A stretch of 64,000 bases of DNA from Galbula dea (Eukaryota; Chordata; Aves; Piciformes; Galbulidae), in contig VWZX01006549.1 in NCBI GenBank assembly GCA_013399015.1, positions 124,001 to 188,000 on the forward strand. The letters are read 5' to 3'. Of the stretch, positions 56,501 through 62,009 are shown in pieces. The notes beneath the pieces were generated by a model. It did no database searches, was not told the DNA's origin, and saw nothing but the letters and a program-made list of their open reading frames with translations. Positions within the stretch are counted from its first letter, which is position 1; every line of letters begins with the position of its first letter. The position numbers and the translations under genes are program-made.

Positions 56501-57211
56501 TACCTGGTCAATTTGCTCATATTACTTCATTTCTTCTATCATACTCTGACAAGAAATATTTTTACATTTCATTCAAAGACAGCAAGAAAAGTCTTTCAAC
56601 AATGTTGATTGGCAGTTTGCCACTGCCATCACTGAATCATCAGGGAAGACAGAAAGCAGCACCAAAAATAACATTCTCCAGCCCAGTCCATTGGCCATAT
56701 GTTACATAGAAGGAAAAAAAACAACCAACCCACAAACAACAAAAAACATCCCCAAGCCACAACAGAAAAAAAAAAAACCAACCAGAGACACCATTAATTT
56801 TGCCAACAACTATAAATGAGGAAAAAAAACCCAAAACACAACTATTCAGCCTGGAGCAACTCCTTTCTCCAACAGCACCATTTGGGTTTTTTCAGGTATA
56901 TTTTTGACTTTTTAAATCAGGGTCACTCTAAATTAATTTTCCTGAATCTACTAGCAGGTGTTGATTCCTCTCCAAGGCAATACCTCCTGGAGCACAGCTA
57001 GTCCACAAGCAATTTCCAGATTGCTGGCCTAGAGCAGCAGTGCACATGCCTGTGCTCTTCACTCCCAAGCCACACACTCACATGAAGGTCAACCTGGTTT
57101 TGGAGCCTTTCACTTACCTTTCCCATTTTGCCATGCAGTATACCAGGACAAACTGAGGAAAGTAGTGATGAAAACTAACACGGTGGCCACAGTTCCATTT
57201 CGGAGCCTCAT
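5520..57211 (-). CDS. MGAT4A: MGAT4A: alpha-1,3-mannosyl-glycoprotein 4-beta-N-acetylglucosaminyltransferase A (GnT-IVa), 15 coding exons
   Basis: The enzyme moves GlcNAc from UDP-GlcNAc to the alpha-1,3-linked core mannose of N-glycans in beta-1,4 linkage, creating the GnT-IV branch of tri- and tetra-antennary glycans in the Golgi. The spliced frame is 57211-57118, 38344-38177, 35614-35474, 34558-34425, 27825-27779, 27235-27122, 26538-26463, 25068-24954, 19214-19084, 18448-18341, 17966-17773, 8009-7931, 6716-6650, 5838-5726, 5546-5520. This gives 1,608 nt and 535 aa, the family length. Order in the protein: short basic tail (MRLRNG), membrane anchor at about residues 7-25, coiled-coil-like stem at about 32-75, GT54 catalytic region with LEDD at 259-262, and a C-terminal lectin-like region from about 390. 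Sequons NGS at 77 and NTT at 458 fall where I recall the mammalian enzyme is glycosylated. No frameshift or premature stop is seen. MGAT4B is excluded because the sequence follows MGAT4A almost residue by residue. Confidence 0.97.
5726..5838 (-). CDS. MGAT4A: MGAT4A exon 15: residues 490-527
   Basis: 113 nt between acceptor cttttgcag and donor AATGAG/GTGAGA. It encodes [37 protein letters not shown], the core of the lectin-like domain. If the following 179 bp intron were kept, the frame would read seven more codons and stop. Confidence 0.96.
5839..6649 (-). other. MGAT4A intron 14
   Basis: 811 bp between exons 14 and 15. No repeat or gene recognised. A tRNA B-box-like string at 6338-6349 is not backed by a clover-leaf fold. 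Confidence 0.85.
6650..6716 (-). CDS. MGAT4A: MGAT4A exon 14: residues 468-490
   Basis: 67 nt between acceptor gttgtcctag and donor AGGATAG/GTATGT. It encodes [20 protein letters not shown] and RI plus one base of Gly490. It was found by its in-frame bridge between exons 13 and 15. Confidence 0.95.
6717..7930 (-). other. MGAT4A intron 13
   Basis: 1.2 kb of AT-rich sequence between exons 13 and 14. Nothing recognisable beyond short homopolymer runs such as T9 near 7650. Confidence 0.85.
7931..8009 (-). CDS. MGAT4A: MGAT4A exon 13: residues 441-467
   Basis: 79 nt between acceptor gtatttacag and donor TTTCAG/GTATTG. It encodes [16 protein letters not shown] and then [10 protein letters not shown]. 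It carries the sequon NTT at residue 458 and lies in the lectin-like C-terminal domain. A 9.8 kb intron separates it from exon 12. Confidence 0.95.
9966..10145 (+). repeat. G/T-rich low-complexity tract
   Basis: About 180 bp dominated by G and T on the plus strand, with several G-runs of three or more (gggttggggg, gttgggggagg, gcaggggg) and TTTG-like units. The MGAT4A transcript would carry the C/A-rich complement. The plus strand could form G-quadruplexes. The open frames across it are compositional artefacts. Confidence 0.7.
11929..12610 (-). mobile_element. CR1 LINE, 3' part with long open ORF2 end
   Basis: The plus strand shows the complement of the CR1 3' end (cacagaatcacagaatg, then ctggaagggacctcg). 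The minus strand carries an unbroken 202-codon frame (12613-12005) with CR1 ORF2 C-terminal motifs: [61 protein letters not shown] and SDRTRGNG. It is truncated at the 5' side, as most CR1 copies are. It lies in sense orientation within MGAT4A intron 12. The open frame suggests a fairly young insertion. Confidence 0.95.
14723..14735 (+). repeat. G13 homopolymer
   Basis: Thirteen consecutive G on the plus strand after tgttgttgtttt, within intron 12; prone to slippage and sequencing error. Confidence 0.9.
17773..17966 (-). CDS. MGAT4A: MGAT4A exon 12: residues 377-441
   Basis: 194 nt between acceptor ttaattag and donor GAAAG/GTTAGT. It encodes [38 protein letters not shown] and a tail ending [10 protein letters not shown]. 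It joins the catalytic domain to the C-terminal lectin-like domain reported for GnT-IVa. The last codon is split and read with exon 13 as AGG (Arg441). Confidence 0.96.
17967..18340 (-). other. MGAT4A intron 11
   Basis: 374 bp. It contains a short (CATT)n tract at 18287-18302 and nothing else recognisable. Confidence 0.9.
18287..18302 (+). repeat. (CATT)n short tandem repeat
   Basis: Four TTCA-type units (ttcattcattcattca) in intron 11. Confidence 0.8.
18341..18448 (-). CDS. MGAT4A: MGAT4A exon 11: residues 341-376
   Basis: 108 nt, exactly 36 codons, between acceptor tcatttcag and donor CTTACA/GTTAGT. It encodes [20 protein letters not shown] followed by [16 protein letters not shown], the end of the catalytic domain. 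Confidence 0.96.
18449..19083 (-). other. MGAT4A intron 10
   Basis: 635 bp between exons 10 and 11; no repeat or gene recognised. Confidence 0.9.
19084..19214 (-). CDS. MGAT4A: MGAT4A exon 10: residues 297-340
   Basis: 131 nt between acceptor tcatcgtag and donor GATGCT/GTAAGT. It encodes [37 protein letters not shown] and NPEKDA, all close to the known family sequence. The acceptor lacks a strong pyrimidine tract immediately upstream, but frame and homology fix it. Confidence 0.95.
19215..24953 (-). other. MGAT4A intron 9 (5.7 kb)
   Basis: Between exons 9 and 10. It holds a small (ATCC)n tract at 23829-23845 and a B-box-like string at 21122-21134 without a supporting tRNA fold. No CR1 or coding region recognised. 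Confidence 0.85.
23829..23845 (+). repeat. (ATCC)4 short tandem repeat
   Basis: atccatccatccatcca within intron 9. Confidence 0.85.
24954..25068 (-). CDS. MGAT4A: MGAT4A exon 9: LEDD motif, residues 259-297
   Basis: 115 nt between acceptor tccctctag and donor ATTG/GTAAGA. It opens with LEDD (residues 259-262), the DxD-type acidic motif expected to coordinate the metal and UDP-GlcNAc in GT54 enzymes. It continues through [18 protein letters not shown] and [13 protein letters not shown]. The acidic residues are intact, so the copy looks catalytically competent. Confidence 0.96.
25069..26462 (-). other. MGAT4A intron 8
   Basis: 1.4 kb between exons 8 and 9; only short unconvincing ORFs, no recognised repeat. 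Confidence 0.88.
26463..26538 (-). CDS. MGAT4A: MGAT4A exon 8: residues 233-258
   Basis: 76 nt between acceptor aatttcag and donor TTCAG/GTAAAT. It encodes [17 protein letters not shown] and KKGVYYIQ, the strand leading into the acidic metal and UDP-GlcNAc motif that begins the next exon. Confidence 0.96.
26539..27121 (-). other. MGAT4A intron 7
   Basis: 583 bp between exons 7 and 8; nothing recognisable. Confidence 0.9.
27122..27235 (-). CDS. MGAT4A: MGAT4A exon 7: residues 195-233
   Basis: 114 nt between acceptor ttgacag and donor GTGAG/GTTAGT. It encodes [16 protein letters not shown] followed by the conserved [19 protein letters not shown] segment of the catalytic domain. Both end codons are split with the neighbouring exons. 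Confidence 0.96.
27236..27778 (-). other. MGAT4A intron 6
   Basis: 543 bp between exons 6 and 7; contains the GGTT tetranucleotide repeat at 27659-27677. Confidence 0.9.
27659..27677 (+). repeat. (GGTT)n short tandem repeat
   Basis: Four GGTT units (ttggttggttggttggttg), about 100 bp from the donor of exon 6. Confidence 0.9.
27779..27825 (-). CDS. MGAT4A: MGAT4A exon 6: residues 180-194
   Basis: Only 47 nt, too short for simple ORF detection. It is bounded by acceptor gttttttttccag and donor AAAGA/GTAAGT. It encodes [15 protein letters not shown] and two bases of the next Glu codon. It is recognised because it bridges exon 5 (IGE) and exon 7 (FSTEINSG) exactly in frame with the family sequence. 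Confidence 0.95.
28698..28770 (+). mobile_element. CR1 LINE 3'-end fragment
   Basis: About 70 bp: gagcaggggg, ggtgagactaaatagtct, then ggttccttccaatctcag and tgattctctgaat. This is a degenerate copy of the CR1 3' terminus (usually ctagatgatct, then ccttccaac and repeated attctatg units). Antisense to MGAT4A and old by its divergence. Confidence 0.75.
32036..32051 (+). repeat. A16 homopolymer
   Basis: Sixteen A in intron 5 on the plus strand, preceded by aggaaaag. No retroposed sequence is recognised upstream of it. Confidence 0.9.
33752..33998 (-). mobile_element. CR1 LINE 3'-UTR fragment
   Basis: About 250 bp matching the complement of the CR1 3' end: atggttggaaagggcc, catcaagtccaacc, cctccagggatggtgattc, caccacttccctgggcagc and cagtgaagaaatttttccta. 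It is truncated at the ORF2 side and lies in sense orientation in intron 5, about 430 bp beyond exon 5. Confidence 0.9.
34276..34344 (+). mobile_element. CR1 LINE 3'-terminal fragment
   Basis: gctctgaaaggggggttgg, actagatgatctttt, gaggccccttccaact and the terminal repeat attctgtgattctgtgat identify the last 70 bp of a CR1. It is antisense to MGAT4A and ends only 80 bp from the exon 5 donor. Confidence 0.88.
34425..34558 (-). CDS. MGAT4A: MGAT4A exon 5: residues 135-179
   Basis: 134 nt between acceptor tttgatttcag and donor GGAGAG/GTAATC, ending on a codon boundary. It encodes [17 protein letters not shown] and then a beta-strand-rich segment [14 protein letters not shown], part of the nucleotide-sugar-binding fold. 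Repeat fragments lie about 80 bp beyond its donor and 250 bp before its acceptor. Confidence 0.96.
34559..35473 (-). other. MGAT4A intron 4
   Basis: 915 bp between exons 4 and 5; about a third is the LTR-like repeat at 34809-35150. Confidence 0.9.
34809..35150 (+). mobile_element. Avian LTR-like (endogenous retrovirus) repeat fragment
   Basis: It begins TGTGGTGGGTTGACC and continues with tggctggatgcc, agctctatcactccccctcc, tcagctggacaggaagag, aaatataacaacaggc, gggagagatcactcacc, agacttgacttgggg and gggttgtggtcagttcatca. I recognise this order from a high-copy avian LTR family, placed from memory and most familiar in Neoaves. No retroviral genes are present, so it is a solo or truncated copy. 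The orientation given is that in which I recall the motif, not a proven transcription direction. Confidence 0.7.
35474..35614 (-). CDS. MGAT4A: MGAT4A exon 4: residues 88-135
   Basis: 141 nt between acceptor tgtttgcag and donor GGAG/GTATGC. It encodes the family-conserved stretch around [16 protein letters not shown] and [12 protein letters not shown], the start of the GT54 domain. The last codon (Val135) is completed by exon 5. Confidence 0.96.
35615..38176 (-). other. MGAT4A intron 3 (2.6 kb)
   Basis: Between exons 3 and 4. It has two T/G-rich patches near 35905-35940 and 36480-36525. No CR1 or gene recognised. Confidence 0.88.
38177..38344 (-). CDS. MGAT4A: MGAT4A exon 3: stem region, residues 32-88
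   Basis: 168 nt, opened by ctctctag and closed by TCAG then GTACAT. It encodes [20 protein letters not shown] and what follows, a leucine- and charge-rich coiled-coil-like stem that holds the catalytic domain away from the Golgi membrane. The sequon NGS is at residue 77. The last codon (Asp88) is split with exon 4. Confidence 0.96.
40005..40745 (+). mobile_element. CR1 LINE, ORF2 3' part
   Basis: About 740 bp with CR1 ORF2 C-terminal signatures spread over several frames: [34 protein letters not shown], the nucleotide string ccttgagtactgtgtgcaat, then [16 protein letters not shown] and [16 protein letters not shown]. Frameshifts and stops break the frame. The 3' tail stops at about 40745 without the terminal pentamer repeat. 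Antisense to MGAT4A. Confidence 0.92.
42259..42411 (+). mobile_element. CR1 LINE 3' end with TTCTA tail
   Basis: About 150 bp: gtgagtgtctaaaaggcatt, gacaatgccctttaaaac, cttttggtcagccctgag, attggactagatgatc and the terminal repeat ttctattctattcta. It resembles the end of the 40 kb copy, so both belong to one CR1 subfamily. It covers the same consensus region, so it is a separate insertion. Antisense to MGAT4A. Confidence 0.92.
44095..44681 (-). mobile_element. CR1 LINE with internal deletion (RT missing)
   Basis: Two CR1 parts lie side by side in the same orientation. 44095 to about 44238 is a 3' end (cacagaatcacagaatg, gctggaagggacc, cgagtccaactcctat). About 44239-44681, read on the minus strand, encodes the ORF2 linker between endonuclease and reverse transcriptase, with frame breaks: [32 protein letters not shown] and [13 protein letters not shown], then [14 protein letters not shown]. 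The reverse-transcriptase core that should lie between them is absent. Sense to MGAT4A. Confidence 0.88.
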
Positions 57212-57421
57212 CTCATTTCAGCATCACACTGGTTTATGTTCTGTTAGCGATGAGGACCTAGCTGTTGGGCTCGCTGCAGTGAAGTCAGCTGAAGTCCATC
57301 AGCAGCAGATGGCCAATAGCGGCACCAAATGTAGCTCTCACATATCAGAGGAATCATTAATCAATCCATTTCGAACTCTTGTAAGCTTGCTTACAGCAAG
57401 CTTCTCTTTACTCTTCCAGTC
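57118..57421 (-). CDS. MGAT4A: MGAT4A exon 2: 5' leader end, start codon, membrane anchor
   Basis: Coding part is 57211-57118 (31 codons plus 1 nt). It encodes the cytoplasmic tail MRLRNG, a hydrophobic type II signal anchor ([17 protein letters not shown]) and the start of the stem (YTAWQNGK). The donor reads AAAG then GTAAGT. The leader part, 57212-57421, is bounded by an acceptor preceded by the tract tttgtttcttttaaacag. The start was chosen because it gives the conserved [10 protein letters not shown] amino end; it has G at -3. The acceptor position is inferred from motif only. Confidence 0.93.
57216..57369 (-). promoter_or_regulatory. uORF cluster in the MGAT4A 5' leader
   Basis: The minus-strand leader of exon 2 contains several upstream ATGs. 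57369-57361 is ATG GAT TGA. 57357-57244 is a 37-codon uORF beginning MIPLICESYIW and ending LGPHR. Short start-stop units follow, including ATG CTG AAA TGA. Last, ATG AGA TGA begins at 57216 and its stop (57210-57208) overlaps the main ATG (57211-57209). They would be expected to lower or condition main-ORF translation. They matter only if this leader is used as inferred. Confidence 0.6.
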
Positions 57422-58222
57422 CTGTTTAAAAGAAACAAAGTTTTAACACATTATGCCAAAAATATTTACAAGAGTCCCCCTATGTACCAAAATACAGTCA
57501 AGAAACAGTACTGTATGCTCATTACTGTGGCTTACGTGCACCTCCCTCGCACTGCCTCACTGTTGGCTCAGAGAATAGAACTTGTTAGACTAATTTGTCC
57601 TTTTTCCTGTTAAGACTGCTCGTATCTGGAGGAGCTGTATTTCATATGGATTTGGTCATTAAAGGACAAACATACACATCACCAACATTATAGTTTTACC
57701 ACATACACAAGGCAAGATCACATGTCACTGATGAATTGATTTAAGAGCTGTTTTCAAGAAGACAGCAACTCAAGGCCCCACTCTTCAACAAAACCCCTTT
57801 GAAAGCAGTGAACTCTAGTATAACTGCAGCAGCAGAACCCAGCAAACTGAGACCAGAGCTTTAAACAGCATTTACAAACCTACATCACTCATCTTTCTCT
57901 GCTCAGTGCAAGAGCATCTGATCCATCCACAGCCTTCCCCACCCACCCCAGCTTAGCAGCAGCTAAGGCACAGGGTACAGTCTCACACACACAGACTGCT
58001 CAATCTACACCAACTGGCAATAACCCAAAAGGCCTAAAAAATGCCATGATATGACCATCCTGGCATGATATGACTCCTCCATCTCTGCCATGCAGGTACA
58101 AGAGCAAAACACAAAAACTACCTACAGTTTAGTTTTATCCCAGAGGAAGGTTCTGTATCCTGGGATTAGAAAAATCTTCAACTAGCCAAACACAACCAAC
58201 ATCTAACCACACTGTCCTAACT

Positions 58223-58270
58223 CAAACAGCATAAGGCAATAAATATGACAAACAGCATAAGGCAATAAAT
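58223..58270 (+). repeat. Two-copy 22-bp direct repeat, period 26
   Basis: The unit caaacagcataaggcaataaat occurs at 58223-58244 and again, identical, at 58249-58270 with a 4-bp spacer. Confidence 0.95.
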
Positions 58271-58290
58271 TAACCAACATTAAGAGTGGA

Positions 58291-58301
58291 GGGGGGGGGG
58301 G
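58291..58301 (+). repeat. G11 homopolymer
   Basis: About eleven G after gtgga, 20 bp beyond the direct repeat; length likely variable. Confidence 0.85.
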
Positions 58302-58568
58302 CTACAGATTTGTTTTTAAAGCCCTAAATGTTAATGTTTGAACTACTCTAAAGGATCATTTAACATTCTTTTAAGGCATTGACGGTTTTTCCCCCACTAT
58401 AAACTACATCTGACACAAGTATGCTATCCAGCAATGAATAACTTGCTCTGAATTTTCCTTGAAAGAAATCTCTGTCATTCTCTTGCCTGGGCACATTTTT
58501 TGTTTGTTTGTTTTATTGTTATTATTTTTATGGTACCAAGAGATTCCAGCCAAATCTGAACTACTTAA

Positions 58569-58879
58569 GAAAGCTGGTGAGGGACTTTTTAGGATGTCAG
58601 GTAGGGACAGGACTAGGGGGAATGGATGTGAACTAGGGAAGGATAGATTTAGGTTGGATATTAGGAGGAAGTTCTTCACTATGAGGGTGGTGAGACAGTG
58701 GAACAGGTTGCCCAGAGAGGTTGTGGAAGCCCCATCCCTGGAAGCTTTTAAGGGAACGCTGGATGGGGCTCTGGGCAACCTGATCTAGTGGGAGGTGTAC
58801 CTGCCAGGCAGGGGGGTTGGAACTAGATGATCTTTAAGGTCCCTTCCAACTCTGACAATTCTATGATTTTATGATTCTG
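58569..58879 (+). mobile_element. CR1 LINE 3' end with ORF2 terminus
   Basis: The plus strand encodes SGRDRTRGNG, DRFRLDIRRKFFTMRVV, QWNRLPREVVEAPSLEAFK and DGALGNLI then stop. This is the carboxyl end of CR1 ORF2, followed by the 3' UTR (ggttggaactagatgatct, cccttccaactctgac) and the terminal ttctatgattttatgattct. The frame is open over its length, suggesting modest age. Antisense to MGAT4A, in intron 1. Confidence 0.95.
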
Positions 58880-61694
58880 CTCTTCCCAAGCCTGTATTGC
58901 AGCACATATTACCTTTCCCAAAGAGCTTGCAAAACAAGACATAACCAACAGGCATGGTAAACAAACAAACTGAAAAGAACAACAAAGCTGCAGAACTACA
59001 TGCTCTTGCATCCAAATCTTTGTGACAGCATCCGGATTACAGGAAGTGTTTACCATCAGAGTATGCCAGAATTATATATGAGGTAATCAACCTGCTTTGT
59101 TTTGAGGAACTTTGCACACAGATAGGTTTGTGGCTTTAAACATTTACTTAGAAATCACACAGTACCTTATCCAGCAAGAAATAAAATAATGAGTAGGAAC
59201 ATAAAGAGCTACCAAAGGCCACATGATATGAGAAACCTGAATTCAAAACAAGGAAAGGTAAAGGCAACTGAGAGACCCACAGAAAGCTAACACAGAGAGC
59301 ACGGCACGCCAGGAAACAGCAGCAGCAGCACCTTGACTAAGAGATGGACACAATAAAAGCCAAAAGAAGTACAGGAAATAGTAATTAAGTGAAAACTTTA
59401 AGCAAAGATCTCAAAACACCAAGGTTTTATAAAGCCTGTCTACATGAATTTTGGAAGTCAACATGATTTTCAGATTACCAGAATAAGCAACCAGGATACT
59501 GGTAAGGTCGATGACACTAACAGTTTAACATGGCTAAAGTGACTCTGAAGCAAGGATGTCTAAACTGTAATCTACCTTTACTATTATTTTAGCAGCAGTC
59601 AGATATCTCTGGAGCAGCTCAGGTGTGCACGAAGGACCAGGCTGCAAGCTAGACAGATTATCCCAGTGGGGGCAACAGACAGCTGGTCTGACATGCAAAC
59701 AAGAGGGCAACAAAGAGAGTAAAAATATCATCTGATAATGCAAGGAAAGTGAACCTTGCCAGAAAACCTGAGCATCATTTTTACATTTGCTGCAATAAAA
59801 TCAAGATGCTGTGATCAGGGCTTCTCACTGTGCTATTTGAATTCACAAAAAATGCAGCCTGAAAGAATTCAGAAAACAAAAAAATAAACAGAAAACCCAG
59901 CAGCAACATGATCCAATTAGCTGTGAGGATGCACAACACTGTGTCAAGTTAATAATTATCATGGTTTTGAGTTGGCTGGTTCTGCTTTTATCCTTCTCTT
60001 CTGGTGCTGTAGCCACTCCTCTTAGCACATACACCAGCAGCTCAGCTACAGCTCAGCAGTACTTCAATGATTATTCAAGCATTTCACTATATTAAACTGC
60101 ACACATCAAGGCCATGCATGAACCAGAACTGTTCCAGCTCTTAAAAATGCATATAGTTAAACCGGCAGAAACCCACATATATAAATTATTTAACCCTCAG
60201 GTAGTCAGTTTAGTTTTGTTCAATAATTTACAACACAAACTAAACAAATTTTAACTGAGGGATAATCCAGTTTGAGCCGATGTTATGAGAGGGTATATAA
60301 CTACACAGATGAAACCTATGAAATTTTTCAGCCCCGTTATGACCTGAACCTTTCCCACTGCAGACTAGAATGACCCTGCTAGACGCTAAAGGCCATGAGT
60401 ATCGAAGGTACTCTCGGGTGCTGAGCAGCACCCTACTGAATCACAGCTTAAATAAACCAAGAACTTTCTGCAGGTATCCAGACACTCCCAAAATACACAC
60501 AGAGCACATTCCCAACTACAAACCATAAACCCCGAAGCACTTCAGTGCTTCTGCAAGGGCTCTTTTACATAGTTGCTGAAGGCTTAGATGGCGCAGGATC
60601 AAAGCCTGAAGACTTCTGAGGGGATGATCCCAGACCTCATCATGCCGGGCGGTGCAAAACCGCCTACCGCGGCAAGCAGTGCTGCATTTAAAAGGTTGTT
60701 CTTCAAAGCATGAGGAGAACGGTCCACGATTAAAAGACAAGAAGGAAAAGGCGGAGATTTGCTAAACTGGGGCTTTTCCACCTTTTTTTTCACCGAAACG
60801 CTTCAGCAAACCTCGCGGGGGGGTAGTGGGGATGGTGGTGTTACCGGCCGTTACCTTTCAGGGCCGCCGGCGCCCTGCCATTTCGTAGCCAAGTCCCCTC
60901 AAGCCCCGCGGAAGGAGGAATCCGCTGCCCCCCCCCCGTAAACCGTCTCCCGAGTTGGCTGGGACCTTCCGCCCCAGTCGCGGCTATTTAGTGTTGGGAA
61001 AACGAAAAAATCAGGCGGGGAGACAGGCACCGGCCGCACTGCCTGGCGGCAGAGGGCGAGAGCTGTGGGAGATGGGAGGGGAGCGTCAGTCCGGGATGCT
61101 GCGCGGCGCCCGGAGCATCGAAGCGAGGATGTGGGGGTAAGGAAGAAAGACAGGAAACTGCAAACTCTGCCGAACGCCCCTCGGGCTCCCGGCACGCAGG
61201 GAGAAGGCAGAAAGGTGTGGAAAGAGGGGTCTTCCCCAGGCGCCCGAGCCGGAGAAAGAGAAGGGAGCGATACCGCTCTGCCCCGCAGCCCAGCACCGCC
61301 CTCCACACGGGCAGCCCCAGCAAGTCCTGCCAAAAAGCCGCAAGCGCTCCCTACAACCACTACCACCACGCAGGTGCATGCGAGCGCGGAAGGGTGCACG
61401 TCTGGCGATGAGGGAGCAGGACGGTACCCAGCCTCCCGTCGGTGACACCCGCAGGGACCCCGTAGCGCTGGGGGAGGAGGGGAAGCGTCTCCACTGCACA
61501 CCCACTCTAGAGGGTGCGGAGCGACGTTCCGGCTGTAGCCTTCCCACATACTCCCCCCTCAAAAATCCGAGTCGGCTTTAGCTGCCGCCCCGCAACTGCC
61601 GACTCCAAGTCGAGTCTGAAGGCGGCAGCAGGGACTCAAGGGGGGAGCGGGGCGGAGGGGAACGGGACCCGCTGACCGCTGCTGCCATCCTTAC

Positions 61695-61860
61695 CTGTAT
61701 GCTGCGCTCCGGCAGGGGGAGCTGCGAAACGCGGGCGACGAGCGCGACGACGAGCGACTGTGGGGGCTCGCGCCGAGGCTCGCGCTCTCCCTTCCCGCCC
61801 CCTCCCGCCCTGCCCTCGTCAGCAACGAACCCAACTCGCGCTCCCGCCCCAAGCGCTATG
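61695..61860 (-). other. MGAT4A: MGAT4A exon 1, non-coding (inferred; 5' end unknown)
   Basis: The minus strand reads CGCAGCATACAG then GTAAGG, a near-consensus donor with exon end at 61695, inside the CpG island. No in-frame link to the MRLRNG start is needed because exon 2 carries its own leader and ATG. The upper limit is a guess placed below the GC box at 61878-61887. Confidence 0.5.
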
Positions 61861-61877
61861 GAACCGCACGGCAACTC

Positions 61878-61887
61878 GCCCCGCCCA
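61878..61887 (-). promoter_or_regulatory. GC box (Sp/KLF-type)
   Basis: The minus strand reads TGGGCGGGGC, a canonical GC box. Further CCCGCCC-type boxes lie at about 61795-61810. Confidence 0.6.
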
Positions 61888-61936
61888 CCCACCAGGCGCC
61901 GTCCCAGCCTGGGCGCTGCGTCGGAGAGTGACGCTC

Positions 61937-61941
61937 ATTGG
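61937..61941 (-). promoter_or_regulatory. CCAAT box (NF-Y)
   Basis: CCAAT on the minus strand in the favourable context TTAGCCAATGAG, about 60 bp above the GC box. It could serve either transcription direction. Confidence 0.6.
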
Positions 61942-61972
61942 CTAAGTGGCCTGCCGCTCTCTTCTGCCTCGG

Positions 61973-61982
61973 CTATAAATAG
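61973..61982 (+). promoter_or_regulatory. CTATAAATAG: TATA box facing away from MGAT4A and/or MEF2 site
   Basis: The plus strand reads ggCTATAAATAGc. It fits a TATA box for plus-strand initiation near 62005 and also the MEF2 consensus CTA(A/T)4TAG, which works in both directions. Such a box is unusual inside a CpG island. Confidence 0.5.
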
Positions 61983-61987
61983 CTCAG

Positions 61988-61997
61988 TCTCGCGAGA
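61988..61997. promoter_or_regulatory. TCTCGCGAGA palindrome (BANP-type promoter element)
   Basis: A perfect TCTCGCGAGA, an element known to be enriched at CpG-island promoters and bound by BANP in a methylation-sensitive way. It lies six bases beyond the TATA/MEF2-like box. Confidence 0.65.
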
Positions 61998-62009
61998 TTT
62001 TCCTCAGAC

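Larger units (their letters stand above)
38345..57117 (-). other. MGAT4A intron 2 (18.8 kb)
   Basis: The largest intron, separating the anchor exon from the stem exon. It contains CR1 elements at 40005-40745, 42259-42411 and 44095-44681, and G/T- or C/A-rich patches near 47340, 49025, 55346-55390 and 56715-56845. I recognise no other gene on either strand; the ORFs of up to 160 codons have no familiar features. Confidence 0.85.
57422..61694 (-). other. MGAT4A intron 1 (4.3 kb, inferred)
   Basis: Between the inferred non-coding exon 1 and exon 2. It contains a 22-bp direct duplication at 58223-58270, a G11 run at 58291-58301 and a CR1 at 58569-58879. From about 60.6 kb upward it is CpG-rich. 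Further non-coding leader exons could exist and would not be visible to me. Confidence 0.6.

Noticed and set aside
60899..61892. Long ORFs of 104-216 codons on the minus strand (and 108-126 on the plus) in the CpG island
   Set aside because: They overlap each other in different frames, are rich in Arg, Pro, Ser and Gly as expected from GC-rich DNA lacking stops, and match no family I know. The region fits a promoter and non-coding exon.
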